DNA of 13,478 nucleotides from an uncultured Dokdonella sp. (GCA_934526015.1 CAKSZY010000045.1:1-13478); one strand, 5' to 3'; shown: positions 6,165 to 12,929, counted from the stretch's first letter. The notes: generated by a model not told the origin, from the letters alone. Program-made: numbers and translations.

Positions 6165-6689
6165 GTGCCGATCGAAAGCGAAACCCTGCGCGCGAACCTC
6201 GAGCAGGCCCTGCGCAACGACATCCCGCTGGCGCGGGCGATGGACCTGCACATCGGCGCCTGGGACGGCGACCGCCTGGAGATGCACGCGCCGCTGGCAC
6301 CGAACATCAACGACAAGGGCTGCGCCTTCGGCGGCAGCCTCGCCAGCGTGATGACCCTGGCCGGCTGGTCGCTGATCCACCTCGCCACCGACGCCGAACG
6401 GCTCGATTGCGACCTCTATGTCCAGGACTGCACGATCCGTTACCTCGCGCCGGTGTGGGGCGAGATCCGCGCAGTCGCGCGCCTCGACGAGGGCGAGTCG
6501 TTCGTCGCCTTCCTCGATGCACTGCGGGCCCGTGGCAAGGCGCGGCTCGCCGTCCGCGCCGAGGTCGCCGGAGCCGGCGCCGGGCCGGCCTGCACCTTCG
6601 CCGCCCGCTTCGTCGCCGTGGCCCGCGACCATGCCGTTCCTTCCCCGGCCGCGGCCGATGCGGCAGAATCGACGCCTGCCTCCGCCTGA
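6165..6689 (+). CDS. YiiD C-terminal-domain-type putative thioesterase (hotdog fold)
   Basis: A 174-residue cytoplasmic protein of the putative thioesterase family related to the C-terminal half of E. coli YiiD. The diagnostic stretch is NINDKGCAFGGSLASVMTLAGW (48-69), with the NDKG...FGGS signature, followed by strands around DLYVQDCTIRYLAPVWGEIRA (83-103). Family members are hotdog proteins presumed to act on acyl-CoA or acyl-ACP, with no defined substrate. Residues 137-174 are Ala/Pro-rich and probably disordered. It is unrelated in subfamily to the YdiI-type thioesterase at 1191-1619. It opens a tight plus-strand operon: the next start is 12 bases downstream and its ribosome binding site covers this gene's stop codon. 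The GTG at 6165 is chosen over the one at 6162 by ribosome-binding-site spacing. Confidence 0.85.
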   Translation: MPIESETLRANLEQALRNDIPLARAMDLHIGAWDGDRLEMHAPLAPNINDKGCAFGGSLASVMTLAGWSLIHLATDAERLDCDLYVQDCTIRYLAPVWGEIRAVARLDEGESFVAFLDALRARGKARLAVRAEVAGAGAGPACTFAARFVAVARDHAVPSPAAADAAESTPASA

Positions 6690-6701
6690 GGAGTGATCGC
6701 G

Positions 6702-7136
6702 ATGTCGGCCCGCCTGGTTCCGTTCCGTGCCTTGCTGCTGCTGTGCGCGGCATTCGCGCTGGCGGCGGCGGCGCCGGCGTTCGCCAAGTCGCGCGACAAG
6801 CTCCTCACCGACACCCTGCGCGCCTATGCGGCAACGATTCGCTGGGGCACGATCGAACAGGCCGAGAGCTTCGTCGACCGCGGCTGGCGCGAGGCGCACC
6901 CGCTGACCACGCTCGAACTCGAACGCTACAAGCAGGTGCGTTTCACCGGCTACAACGAGCGTCCGGCGATGCCGGTCGGTGATTTCGAGGTGCACCAGCG
7001 CGTCGAGATCGGCCTCGTCAACGTGCACACGCAGGAAGCGCGCACGATCATCGACGACCAGATCTGGAAGTTCGACCGCAAGGCCAAGTCCTGGACCCTG
7101 CACAGCGGCCTGCCGGATCTCACGCGGCCCGACTGA
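6702..7136 (+). CDS. Small secreted protein of unknown function
   Basis: I do not recognise this gene. It encodes 144 residues. A basic start, a long Leu/Ala core and APAFA|KS give a convincing Sec signal peptide with cleavage after residue 28, so the mature protein is about 116 residues and periplasmic. The mature part starts with a helix (RDKLLTDTLRAYAATIRWG, 31-49; IEQAESFVD, 51-59) followed by alternating strands (QVRFTGYNERPAM, EVHQRVEIGLVNVHT, EARTIIDDQIWKFDRKAKSW). This order resembles NTF2-like cone folds, but that is only inference. It has no Cys and no catalytic motif I can see. AGGAG (6689-6693) lies 8 bases before the ATG and overlaps the stop codon of the thioesterase gene, so the two are probably coupled. 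A GTG at 6693 is in frame but would overlap that site. SulP follows after 8 bases. Confidence 0.85.
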   Translation: MSARLVPFRALLLLCAAFALAAAAPAFAKSRDKLLTDTLRAYAATIRWGTIEQAESFVDRGWREAHPLTTLELERYKQVRFTGYNERPAMPVGDFEVHQRVEIGLVNVHTQEARTIIDDQIWKFDRKAKSWTLHSGLPDLTRPD

Positions 7137-7144
7137 TCGCAGGC

Positions 7145-8872
7145 ATGAAGCATTCCCCCGCGACGACTGCCACTGCGCCGGCGCCGGTGTGGCGGCTCTA
7201 CGTGCCCAAGCTCGTCAGCGTGTTGCGCCAGGGCTACCACGCACGCGACCTGCGCCGCGACCTCCTCGCCGGCCTGACCGTCGCCATCGTCGCCCTGCCG
7301 TTGTCGATGGCGCTGGCGATCGCCTCCGGAGCGTCGCCGGCGGTCGGCCTGCACACCGCCATCGTCGCCGGCTTCCTGATCTCCGCGCTCGGCGGCTCGC
7401 GCGTGCAGATCGGCGGCCCGACCGCGGCCTTCATCCCGGTCGTGTTCAACGTCATCGACCGCTTCGGCTATGACGGCCTCGTGGTCGCCACGCTGATGGC
7501 CGGCGCCATGCTCGCGCTGGCCGGCCTGCTGCGCCTCGGCACCTTGATGAAGTACATGCCGCAGCCGGTCATCACCGGCTTCACCGCCGGCATCGCGGTC
7601 AGCATCTTCACCAGCCAGATCAAGGACGCGCTCGGCCTCGACATCGAGAAGCTGCCGGCCGAGTTCTTCGCGCGCTGGGAAACCTACTTCGCCCATTTCG
7701 GCAGCTTCAGCCTCGCCGCGACCGGCGTCGCCTTCGCCACCCTGGTGCTGCTGGTGACCCTGCGTCGCTGGCGACCGAACTGGCCGGGCCTGCTGATCGC
7801 GGTGATCGCCGCCTCGCTGGCCGTGCTCGCCCTCAACCTGCCGGTCGACACCATCGCCACGCGCTTCGGCGGCATCCCGACCACGCTGCCGTCGTTTCAC
7901 CTGCCGCAGTTCGAGCTTGCGCGCATTCCGGAACTGCTGCCGGCGGCGTTCACCATCGCCTTCCTCGCCGGCGTCGAGTCGCTGCTCTCGGCGGTGGTCG
8001 CCGACGGCATGATCGGCGGACGCCACCGTTCCAACGGCGAACTGGTCGCCCAGGGCGTGGCCAATGCGGCCTCGGCCCTGGTCGGCGGCCTGCCGGCGAC
8101 CGGCGCGATCGTGCGCACCGCGACCAACGTGCGCGCCGGCGGACGCACGCCGGTGGCCGGCATGGCGCATGCCGTGTTCATCCTGCTGTTCGTGCTGCTG
8201 CTGGCACCGCTGGCCAACTACGTGCCGCTGCCGACGATGGCCGCGGTGCTGCTGATGGTCGCCTGGAACATGAGCGAGATCGAACGCATCCGCCACCTGC
8301 TGCACGCGCCGCGTGGCGACCTCGCGGTGTTCGTGGTGACCTTCCTGCTGACGGTGATGTTCGACCTCACCGTGGCGGTCGAGGTCGGCGTGGTGCTCGC
8401 CGCGTTCCTCTTCATGCATCGCATGAGCGAGGTCGTCGCACTCGAATCGGACCACTCGCTGATCGAGGAAGACGCCGAAGACAGCGCCGCCGACCTTGCC
8501 AGCGACCAGCGCGCCGGCCTGCCCGCGGGGGTCGAGGCCTACCGGGTGTCGGGTCCGCTGTTCTTCGCCGTCGCCAATCGCCTCGACGACGTCCTGCGTG
8601 CGGTCGGCAAGCCGCCCCGCGTGTTCATCCTGCGCATGCGCCTGGTGCCGATGATCGATGCGTCCGGCATCGACGCGATCGAGAACCTCATCGAACGCTG
8701 CCGCCGCCACCGCACCCGGCTGGTGTTCAGCGGCCTGCAAGCGCAGCCCCGCCAGGCGCTGGCCCGCATGGGCGTGCGCGACGACGGCGACGGCGTGCGC
8801 TTCGCCCGCGACTTCCCGGCGGCGCTGGAAATCGCCGGCACGATCGTCGCCGCCGAGCCGCCACCGCGCTGA
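7145..8872 (+). CDS. SulP-family (SLC26-like) anion transporter with STAS domain
   Basis: An inner-membrane transporter of 575 residues, typical length for the family, which moves sulfate, bicarbonate or dicarboxylates, usually with H+ or Na+. Residues 36-430 hold many hydrophobic segments: DLLAGLTVAIVALPLSMALA (39-58) carries the SulP signature, then GGPTAAFIPV (90-99), YMPQPVITGFTAGIAVSI (137-154), GVESLLSAVVADGMIGGRH (276-294) and VGGLPATGAIVRTATNVRAG (313-332). An acidic linker (about 434-455) leads to a STAS domain (about 465-570), which keeps the MIDASG loop (503-508) whose Ser507 corresponds to the phosphorylated Ser of SpoIIAA-like STAS proteins. The substrate cannot be read from sequence: BicA-type bicarbonate and DauA-type dicarboxylate are both possible, and no carbonic anhydrase or sulfur genes are nearby. 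It is last in the thioesterase operon and convergent with the M23 gene 37 bases away. Confidence 0.93.
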   Translation: MKHSPATTATAPAPVWRLYVPKLVSVLRQGYHARDLRRDLLAGLTVAIVALPLSMALAIASGASPAVGLHTAIVAGFLISALGGSRVQIGGPTAAFIPVVFNVIDRFGYDGLVVATLMAGAMLALAGLLRLGTLMKYMPQPVITGFTAGIAVSIFTSQIKDALGLDIEKLPAEFFARWETYFAHFGSFSLAATGVAFATLVLLVTLRRWRPNWPGLLIAVIAASLAVLALNLPVDTIATRFGGIPTTLPSFHLPQFELARIPELLPAAFTIAFLAGVESLLSAVVADGMIGGRHRSNGELVAQGVANAASALVGGLPATGAIVRTATNVRAGGRTPVAGMAHAVFILLFVLLLAPLANYVPLPTMAAVLLMVAWNMSEIERIRHLLHAPRGDLAVFVVTFLLTVMFDLTVAVEVGVVLAAFLFMHRMSEVVALESDHSLIEEDAEDSAADLASDQRAGLPAGVEAYRVSGPLFFAVANRLDDVLRAVGKPPRVFILRMRLVPMIDASGIDAIENLIERCRRHRTRLVFSGLQAQPRQALARMGVRDDGDGVRFARDFPAALEIAGTIVAAEPPPR

Positions 8873-8880
8873 TCGCGCAG

Positions 8881-8905
8881 GCGGGCGAAGAGCTCCTTCG
8901 TGCGC
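8881..8905. terminator. Possible bidirectional hairpin between SulP and M23 genes
   Basis: Cgaag (8886-8890) pairs with cttcg (8896-8900) around agctc, and the stem can continue through a wobble and one mismatch to gcg/cgc at 8881-8883 and 8903-8905. It fills most of the 37-base gap between convergent stop codons. There is no T tract on either side, so intrinsic termination is uncertain. Confidence 0.35.
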
Positions 8906-8909
8906 CGGA

Positions 8910-10106
8910 TCAGCCGCCGAACGAACTGGCGAAAAGAATGTCCGCGCCGACCATGTACTCGTGGTAGTAGGTGCGGCCGTTGAAGGTCGCCTCGAAGATC
9001 CACAGACCCGGCGGCGTGTTCGCCACCAGCGGGGTCTGCGCCCAGAACCAGTACGCCGCCGCGTAGTCGCCGTTGCTGGCGCCCTGCCAGGTCGAGGCCA
9101 CGCTGCTGCCGCGGCGCAGGCGATAGGTGGTCTGCGCGCCGTTGAGGTGGTCGCGGTAGTAGCCGGCGAAGTAGATGTTGTCGATGCCGGGACGGAACTT
9201 GTTGCTGAAGTTCGGCGTTTCCTGGCCGGGATTCGGGCAGCTGACGGTGAAGTCCGGCGGCGCCGAGTGGGTGGCGAGCTTGTTGATGCCGCTGTCCCAG
9301 TACGGCCGCTGGTTCGCCCACAGGCTGGCGCCGGCACGGCAGGTGCCGCTGTGCGGCTCGAAGATCGTCGCACCGCCGGCATTCGAGCTGCGCAGCTCGA
9401 AATGCAGGTGCGGACCGCTCGAGAAACCCGAACTCGCGACGAGGCCGAGGTACTCGCCGGCCGCCACCGTGGCACCGATCGCCTTCGTCGTCAGGCTGCC
9501 GATCTTCATGTGGCCATACCAGGCCACGGTGCCGTCGCCATGCTGCACGTAGACGGCATTCCAGCTGTCGGAGTAGTTGTTCGTGCAGCTGCGGTCGTTC
9601 CAGCCGTCGATCTTCTGGATGATCGTGCCGGGCGCGGAGGCGACCACCTCGATCAGCTGCGCATCCATCATCCGCCAGGCGAACGGCCACAGGAAATAGT
9701 CGATGCCGGGGTGGTTGTAGCCGCTGGAGAGATCGTACGAACGCGTGCCGCACTGGTAGTCGAGCAACTGGTTCGGGAATGCCGGATTGAGATCGACGAA
9801 GTTCGACACGCCGTGGTAATCGGGGTCGGTGTAGCCGGAGCGTGCGCGCAGCGGCCATTGCAGGTTGCTGATGGCCAGCTGCGGATCGGGCTCGGCGAGC
9901 CGGCCCTCGGCGGTCAGGCGGGCGACGTTCTCGGCGATGCCGAGCTCGATGTTGGCGCGCATGAAGGCCGGCATCTCGTGGTCGTGGGCCAGCGATTCGC
10001 GGGTGAAGCCCTCGCCACCGGCAAAGACGGGCGGCGGCAGTTCGGTGGCCCGCGCCGGCCACGCCGCGGCGGCGACGAGAACGAGCGGACAGAGGTGGAT
10101 GCGCAT
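8910..10106 (-). CDS. Secreted M23-family (lysostaphin-type) metallopeptidase with C-terminal beta-rich module
   Basis: A 398-residue exported zinc peptidase. The signal peptide is short (MRIHLCPLVLVAAAAWPARA|TE, cleavage near 20). A charged helical segment (about 30-75) may be a propeptide. The M23 domain (about 120-250) has zinc ligands H132 and D136 in NHPGIDYF and H235 in GPHLHFEL (231-238; H233 also present), plus the catalytic-type His H199 in WYGHM, so it should be active, most likely on peptidoglycan cross-bridges or stem peptides. A C-terminal beta-rich module (about 285-390; IYFAGYYRDHLNG, YAAAYWFWAQTPL, PGLWIFEATFNGRTYYHEYMVG) looks Ig-like and could bind a substrate. Four mature Cys (119, 174, 256, 290) suggest disulfides. 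The ATG at 10106 is preferred because AGGAG lies 6 bases upstream and the signal peptide starts there; a TTG at 10136 is in frame. Not in an operon. Confidence 0.9.
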   Translation of the reverse strand: MRIHLCPLVLVAAAAWPARATELPPPVFAGGEGFTRESLAHDHEMPAFMRANIELGIAENVARLTAEGRLAEPDPQLAISNLQWPLRARSGYTDPDYHGVSNFVDLNPAFPNQLLDYQCGTRSYDLSSGYNHPGIDYFLWPFAWRMMDAQLIEVVASAPGTIIQKIDGWNDRSCTNNYSDSWNAVYVQHGDGTVAWYGHMKIGSLTTKAIGATVAAGEYLGLVASSGFSSGPHLHFELRSSNAGGATIFEPHSGTCRAGASLWANQRPYWDSGINKLATHSAPPDFTVSCPNPGQETPNFSNKFRPGIDNIYFAGYYRDHLNGAQTTYRLRRGSSVASTWQGASNGDYAAAYWFWAQTPLVANTPPGLWIFEATFNGRTYYHEYMVGADILFASSFGG

Positions 10107-10183
10107 GGGGCTCTCCTGGGCGGGGATGACGTCCAATGCGCAGAAGGATGGCCGTTCGGCTCATCCGCGGCCAGTGCCGGCCA

Positions 10184-10213
10184 TTTGCAGGCGCCGGCCC
10201 GCTCGCCGACAAT
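10184..10213 (+). promoter_or_regulatory. Candidate promoter for the rhodanese gene
   Basis: TTTGCA (10184-10189) and GACAAT (10208-10213) are separated by 18 bases; the -10 is followed by C like others in the window. The GTG start lies 53 bases downstream of the -10. It is in the 160-base region divergent from the M23 gene, for which I see no convincing promoter. Confidence 0.4.
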
Positions 10214-10266
10214 CGCGCTCCCCGTTGCGACGGCCGAGTCCGCCGCCAGCCCAGGTCGCCCTTCCC

Positions 10267-10716
10267 GTGTCCGAAATCCTCAGTCGCCTGCCCGAATTCA
10301 TCGGCAACCACCCGATCCTCTCGCTGTCGTTCATCGGCGTGCTGATCGCCCTCGTCGCCAGCGAGGTGGTGCGCCTCACCCGCGGTTACCGCGTGCTGAC
10401 TCCGGCCGGGCTGACCCAGCTGATCAACCGCGACAACGCCTTGCTGTTCGACGTGTCCGCCATCCAGGACTACGAAAAGGGCCATATCCCCGGTGCCCGC
10501 CACGTCGCCCTCAGCCAGTTCGATCCGGAGAGCAAGGAGCTGGCCAAGGTGCGCGAGCTGCCGGTTGCGGTGGTCTGCCGCACCGGCCAGACCTCGAGCG
10601 TCGCCGCCAAGCGCCTGGTCAAGGCCGGATTCACCAAGGTGCATGCGCTCGACGGCGGCGTGCGCGCCTGGAGCGAGGCGCAATTGCCGCTGGCCAGAGG
10701 CCGCGCAACCGGCTGA
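10267..10716 (+). CDS. yibN: Membrane-anchored rhodanese-like protein (YibN-like)
   Basis: A 149-residue protein with one N-terminal membrane segment (about 15-36, HPILSLSFIGVLIALVASEVV) and a cytoplasmic rhodanese domain (about 45-142). The domain keeps LLFDVS (59-64), GHIPGARHV (72-80) and the active-site loop CRTGQTS (104-110) with C104, so sulfurtransferase chemistry is possible; as I recall, E. coli YibN lacks this canonical loop. The N-terminus (FIGNHPILSLSFIGVLIAL) closely parallels E. coli YibN, which lies upstream of grxC, secB and gpsA and is reported to associate with the YidC insertase. The start is GTG at 10267, with no other in-frame start close upstream and only a weak Shine-Dalgarno. 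It is followed by a 140-base gap and secB. The symbol rests on length, anchor and neighbourhood. Confidence 0.85.
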   Translation: MSEILSRLPEFIGNHPILSLSFIGVLIALVASEVVRLTRGYRVLTPAGLTQLINRDNALLFDVSAIQDYEKGHIPGARHVALSQFDPESKELAKVRELPVAVVCRTGQTSSVAAKRLVKAGFTKVHALDGGVRAWSEAQLPLARGRATG

Positions 10717-10780
10717 GCGGACGGCCCGCGCGCCGCGCCGGCCCTTGCAGCGACGCCGACCGACCCCGATGTGATTTGCC

Positions 10781-10796
10781 GCCTGCGTGCGCAGGC
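10781..10796. promoter_or_regulatory. Perfect palindrome upstream of secB
   Basis: gcctgcg (10781-10787) and cgcaggc (10790-10796) form a perfect 7-bp dyad with two central bases. It ends 13 bases before the secB -10 hexamer and so occupies the -35 region, where no sigma-70 -35 is visible. It may be an activator or repressor site, or a hairpin at the end of the rhodanese transcript; no T tract follows. The same arms occur at 6057-6063 and 6074-6080. Confidence 0.45.
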
Positions 10797-10804
10797 TTCC
10801 CCGG

Positions 10805-10820
10805 CGTGGGATAATCCACG
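10805..10820 (+). promoter_or_regulatory. secB -10 element framed by a perfect dyad
   Basis: GATAAT (10810-10815; 5 of 6 to consensus) is flanked exactly by cgtgg (10805-10809) and ccacg (10816-10820), a perfect 5-bp inverted repeat centred on the hexamer. Transcription would start near 10822. The leader to the ATG at 10857 is about 35 bases, contains two T5 tracts (10824-10828, 10836-10840) each preceded by a ccacg copy, and carries GGAG at 10843-10846 as ribosome binding site. Confidence 0.55.
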
Positions 10821-10856
10821 TCCTTTTTCCCACGGTTTTTCCGGAGCACCCGCACC

Positions 10857-11354
10857 ATGGCAGAGAACAACCCCGCGAACGGCGCCACCGGCGCGGTCGA
10901 GAACGCCGCGCAGCTCAACCTGCAGAAGATCTACACCAAGGACCTGTCGTTCGAAGTGCCGAACGCGCCGCAGGTGTACCAGTCGCAGGGCCAGCCGAAC
11001 GTCGAGCTCAACCTGACCCAGCGCGTCAACACGCTGGCGCCGTCGGTGTTCGAGGTGGTGCTGAGCGTCACCGTCACCTGCAAGCTCGAGGAAAGCACGG
11101 CCTACCTCGCCGAGGTCCACCAGGCCGGCATTTTCGGCGTCAGCGGCTTCGAGCCGACCGCCCAGGAAGCCGTGCTCGCCACCTACTGCCCGAACGTGCT
11201 GTTCCCGTACGCGCGCCAGGTCGTTTCCGATCTCGTCCAGGCCGGCGGCTTCCCGCCGCTGCTGCTGCAGCCGATCAACTTCGACGCGATCTACGCCGAA
11301 CAGGTGCGACGCCGCGCCGAAGCCCCCGCCGCGGGCCAGTCGCTCAACTCCTGA
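10857..11354 (+). CDS. secB: Protein-export chaperone SecB
   Basis: A cytoplasmic homotetrameric chaperone of 165 residues (about 155 in E. coli) that keeps preproteins unfolded and delivers them to SecA. Recognisable segments are [16 protein letters not shown] (23-38), the beta-sheet core with [20 protein letters not shown] (74-93) and the conserved [16 protein letters not shown] (111-126), then [17 protein letters not shown] (129-145). The N-terminal 20 residues are Asn/Ala-rich and longer than in E. coli. The ATG at 10857 has GGAG 10 bases upstream and its own -10 candidate. gpsA starts 4 bases after the stop codon, so the two are co-transcribed, the arrangement also found in E. coli. Exported proteins such as the M23 peptidase here are potential clients in general terms only. 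Confidence 0.96.
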   Translation: MAENNPANGATGAVENAAQLNLQKIYTKDLSFEVPNAPQVYQSQGQPNVELNLTQRVNTLAPSVFEVVLSVTVTCKLEESTAYLAEVHQAGIFGVSGFEPTAQEAVLATYCPNVLFPYARQVVSDLVQAGGFPPLLLQPINFDAIYAEQVRRRAEAPAAGQSLNS

Positions 11355-11358
11355 GTCG

Positions 11359-12384
11359 ATGAAGACCTCGACGCCGGTCGCGGTCCTCGGCGCCGGCTCC
11401 TGGGGCACGGCACTCGCCGTGCTGCTCGCCCGCAATGGCGTGCCGACCACGCTGTGGGGCCGTTCCGCGCAGGCCGTGGTCGACATGGCCACGGCCCGCG
11501 CGAACACGCGCTACCTGCCGGAAATGCCGTTCCCGGACGGCCTGCAACTGAGTGCCGCGCTCGAACCCTGCGTGCGTGATGCGGCGATCGTGCTGGTCTC
11601 GGTGCCGAGCCATGCCTTCCGCGAACTGCTCGACGAGATCGCGCCGTGGGTTGCCGAGGGCGCCGGCATCAGCTGGGCCACCAAGGGTTTCGATCCCGGC
11701 TCGGGTCGTTTCCTCCATGAACTCGTCGGCGAACGCCTGCCGGACAACCCGGCCGCCGTCGTCACCGGCCCCTCGTTCGCCCGCGAGGTCGCGCAGGGCC
11801 TGCCGACCGCGCTGACCGTGCACTCGGCCGACGCCGAATTCGCCCGCCATGTCGCCACCCTGCTGCATGCACCGAACTTCCGTGCCTACACCGGCACCGA
11901 CGTGCTCGGCGCCGAACTCGGCGGCGCGATGAAGAACGTCCTCGCCGTCGCCACCGGCGTCGCCGACGGCATGCAACTCGGCCTCAACGCTCGCGCCGGC
12001 CTGATCACGCGCGGCATGAACGAGATCCTGCGCCTCGGCACCGCCCTCGGCGCGCGCCCCGAAACGCTGATGGGCCTCGCCGGCCTCGGCGACCTCGTGC
12101 TGACCTGCACCGGCGACCTCTCGCGCAATCGCCGCCTCGGCCTGGCGCTGGGTCGCGGCATCGCGCTGAAGCAGGCCGTTGCCGAGATCGGCCAGGTGGT
12201 CGAGAGCATCGTCACCGTCGACGAGGTCATGCGCCTCGCCACACGCCACGGCATCGAGCTGCCGATCGCCGAACAGGTGCAGCGCGTGCTGCACGAGGAA
12301 ATCACCCCGGTGGAAGGCCTGCAGACGCTGATGGCGCGCGAGCAGAAGCCTGAATATGCCGAGGAACTCTGCCCCGTGCGCTGA
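11359..12384 (+). CDS. gpsA: NAD(P)+-dependent glycerol-3-phosphate dehydrogenase
   Basis: A cytoplasmic enzyme of 341 residues, standard length, that reduces dihydroxyacetone phosphate to sn-glycerol 3-phosphate for phospholipid synthesis. The Rossmann motif [10 protein letters not shown] (11-20) starts the NAD(P) domain. [10 protein letters not shown] (107-116) and GPSFAREV (137-144) are the family's substrate and nucleotide loops. [12 protein letters not shown] (189-200) carries the catalytic Lys192. [13 protein letters not shown] (210-222) and [17 protein letters not shown] (242-258) complete the substrate-binding C-terminal domain. All key residues are present. It follows secB after 4 bases with no good Shine-Dalgarno of its own, so expression probably depends on translation of secB. 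It ends 12 bases from the convergent trmL stop. Confidence 0.97.
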   Translation: MKTSTPVAVLGAGSWGTALAVLLARNGVPTTLWGRSAQAVVDMATARANTRYLPEMPFPDGLQLSAALEPCVRDAAIVLVSVPSHAFRELLDEIAPWVAEGAGISWATKGFDPGSGRFLHELVGERLPDNPAAVVTGPSFAREVAQGLPTALTVHSADAEFARHVATLLHAPNFRAYTGTDVLGAELGGAMKNVLAVATGVADGMQLGLNARAGLITRGMNEILRLGTALGARPETLMGLAGLGDLVLTCTGDLSRNRRLGLALGRGIALKQAVAEIGQVVESIVTVDEVMRLATRHGIELPIAEQVQRVLHEEITPVEGLQTLMAREQKPEYAEELCPVR

Positions 12385-12400
12385 GGCGCGCGCGGCTCAG
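12381..12400. terminator. Weak dyad spanning the convergent gpsA and trmL stop codons
   Basis: ctgag (12381-12385) and ctcag (12396-12400) pair, with three more pairs (cgc/gcg) inside after a G-G mismatch. Each arm contains one of the two TGA stop codons. There is no T tract, so this is at best a weak or factor-assisted bidirectional end point. Confidence 0.25.
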
Positions 12401-12861
12401 GCGCCCCCGGCGAAACCGGTCTGGCGCCACGCCTCGTAGGCGATGACCGCCACCGCATTCGACAGGTTGAGGCTGCGGTTGCCGGGCCGCATCGGCAGGC
12501 GCAATCGGCAGGACGGATCGATCGCCTGCAGGACCTCCGCCGGCAGACCGGCAGTCTCCGACCCGAACATCACCGCATCCCCGGCGGCGTAGCGCACCGT
12601 GTCGTACCGCACCTGCCCGCGCGTCGACACCGCGAACAGGCGCTGCGGACCGACCGTTTCGACGAACGCCGCGAGGTCGGCGTGGACGCGCAGCGAAGTG
12701 AACTCGTGGTAGTCGAGCCCCGCACGACGCAGGCGCGCGTCGTCGAGTTCGAAGCCGAGCGGCGCGATCAGATGCAGGCGCGCGCCGGCATTGGCGCACA
12801 GGCGGATCACGTTGCCGGTGTTGGGCGGGATCTCGGGGCGATGGAGGACGATGTCGAGCAT
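12397..12861 (-). CDS. trmL: tRNA (cytidine/uridine-2'-O-)-methyltransferase TrmL
   Basis: A 154-residue SPOUT-class methyltransferase, close to the 157 of E. coli TrmL, which 2'-O-methylates the wobble base 34 of tRNA-Leu isoacceptors using S-adenosylmethionine. Nearly the whole E. coli pattern is visible: HRPEIPPNTGNVIRLCANAG (7-26), RRAGLDYHEF (45-54), then the trefoil-knot motifs MFGSETAGLP (98-107) and RLPMRPGNRSLNLSNAVAV (121-139) that bind the cofactor. The ATG at 12861 is chosen because family members begin MLxIVLxxPEIPPNTGN. An in-frame ATG at 12906 would add 15 unconserved residues, and its GGGAG lies only one base away. No Shine-Dalgarno precedes 12861. It is a single gene convergent with gpsA. 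Confidence 0.94.
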   Translation of the reverse strand: MLDIVLHRPEIPPNTGNVIRLCANAGARLHLIAPLGFELDDARLRRAGLDYHEFTSLRVHADLAAFVETVGPQRLFAVSTRGQVRYDTVRYAAGDAVMFGSETAGLPAEVLQAIDPSCRLRLPMRPGNRSLNLSNAVAVIAYEAWRQTGFAGGA

Positions 12862-12929
12862 CTGGCGAGGATGCCGCAGATCGGGGGTTGGCGCGCTGGT
12901 GGGCATTCTCCCGGGGGTGTTTGGCCAGC

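Noticed and set aside
10107..10136. TTG start at 10136 for the M23 peptidase
   Set aside because: It would place ten residues before the signal peptide and ignore the AGGAG correctly spaced before the ATG at 10106.
10170..10200. ggcc/ggcc short dyads between the M23 and rhodanese genes
   Set aside because: Four-base GC arms are expected by chance in DNA of this composition.
6950..10833. Two very long minus-strand frames (6950-9475 and 8539-10833) opposite the SulP gene and beyond
   Set aside because: Composition is Arg/Ala/His-rich, typical of antisense frames in GC-rich DNA. SulP, M23 and rhodanese are unambiguous in other frames.
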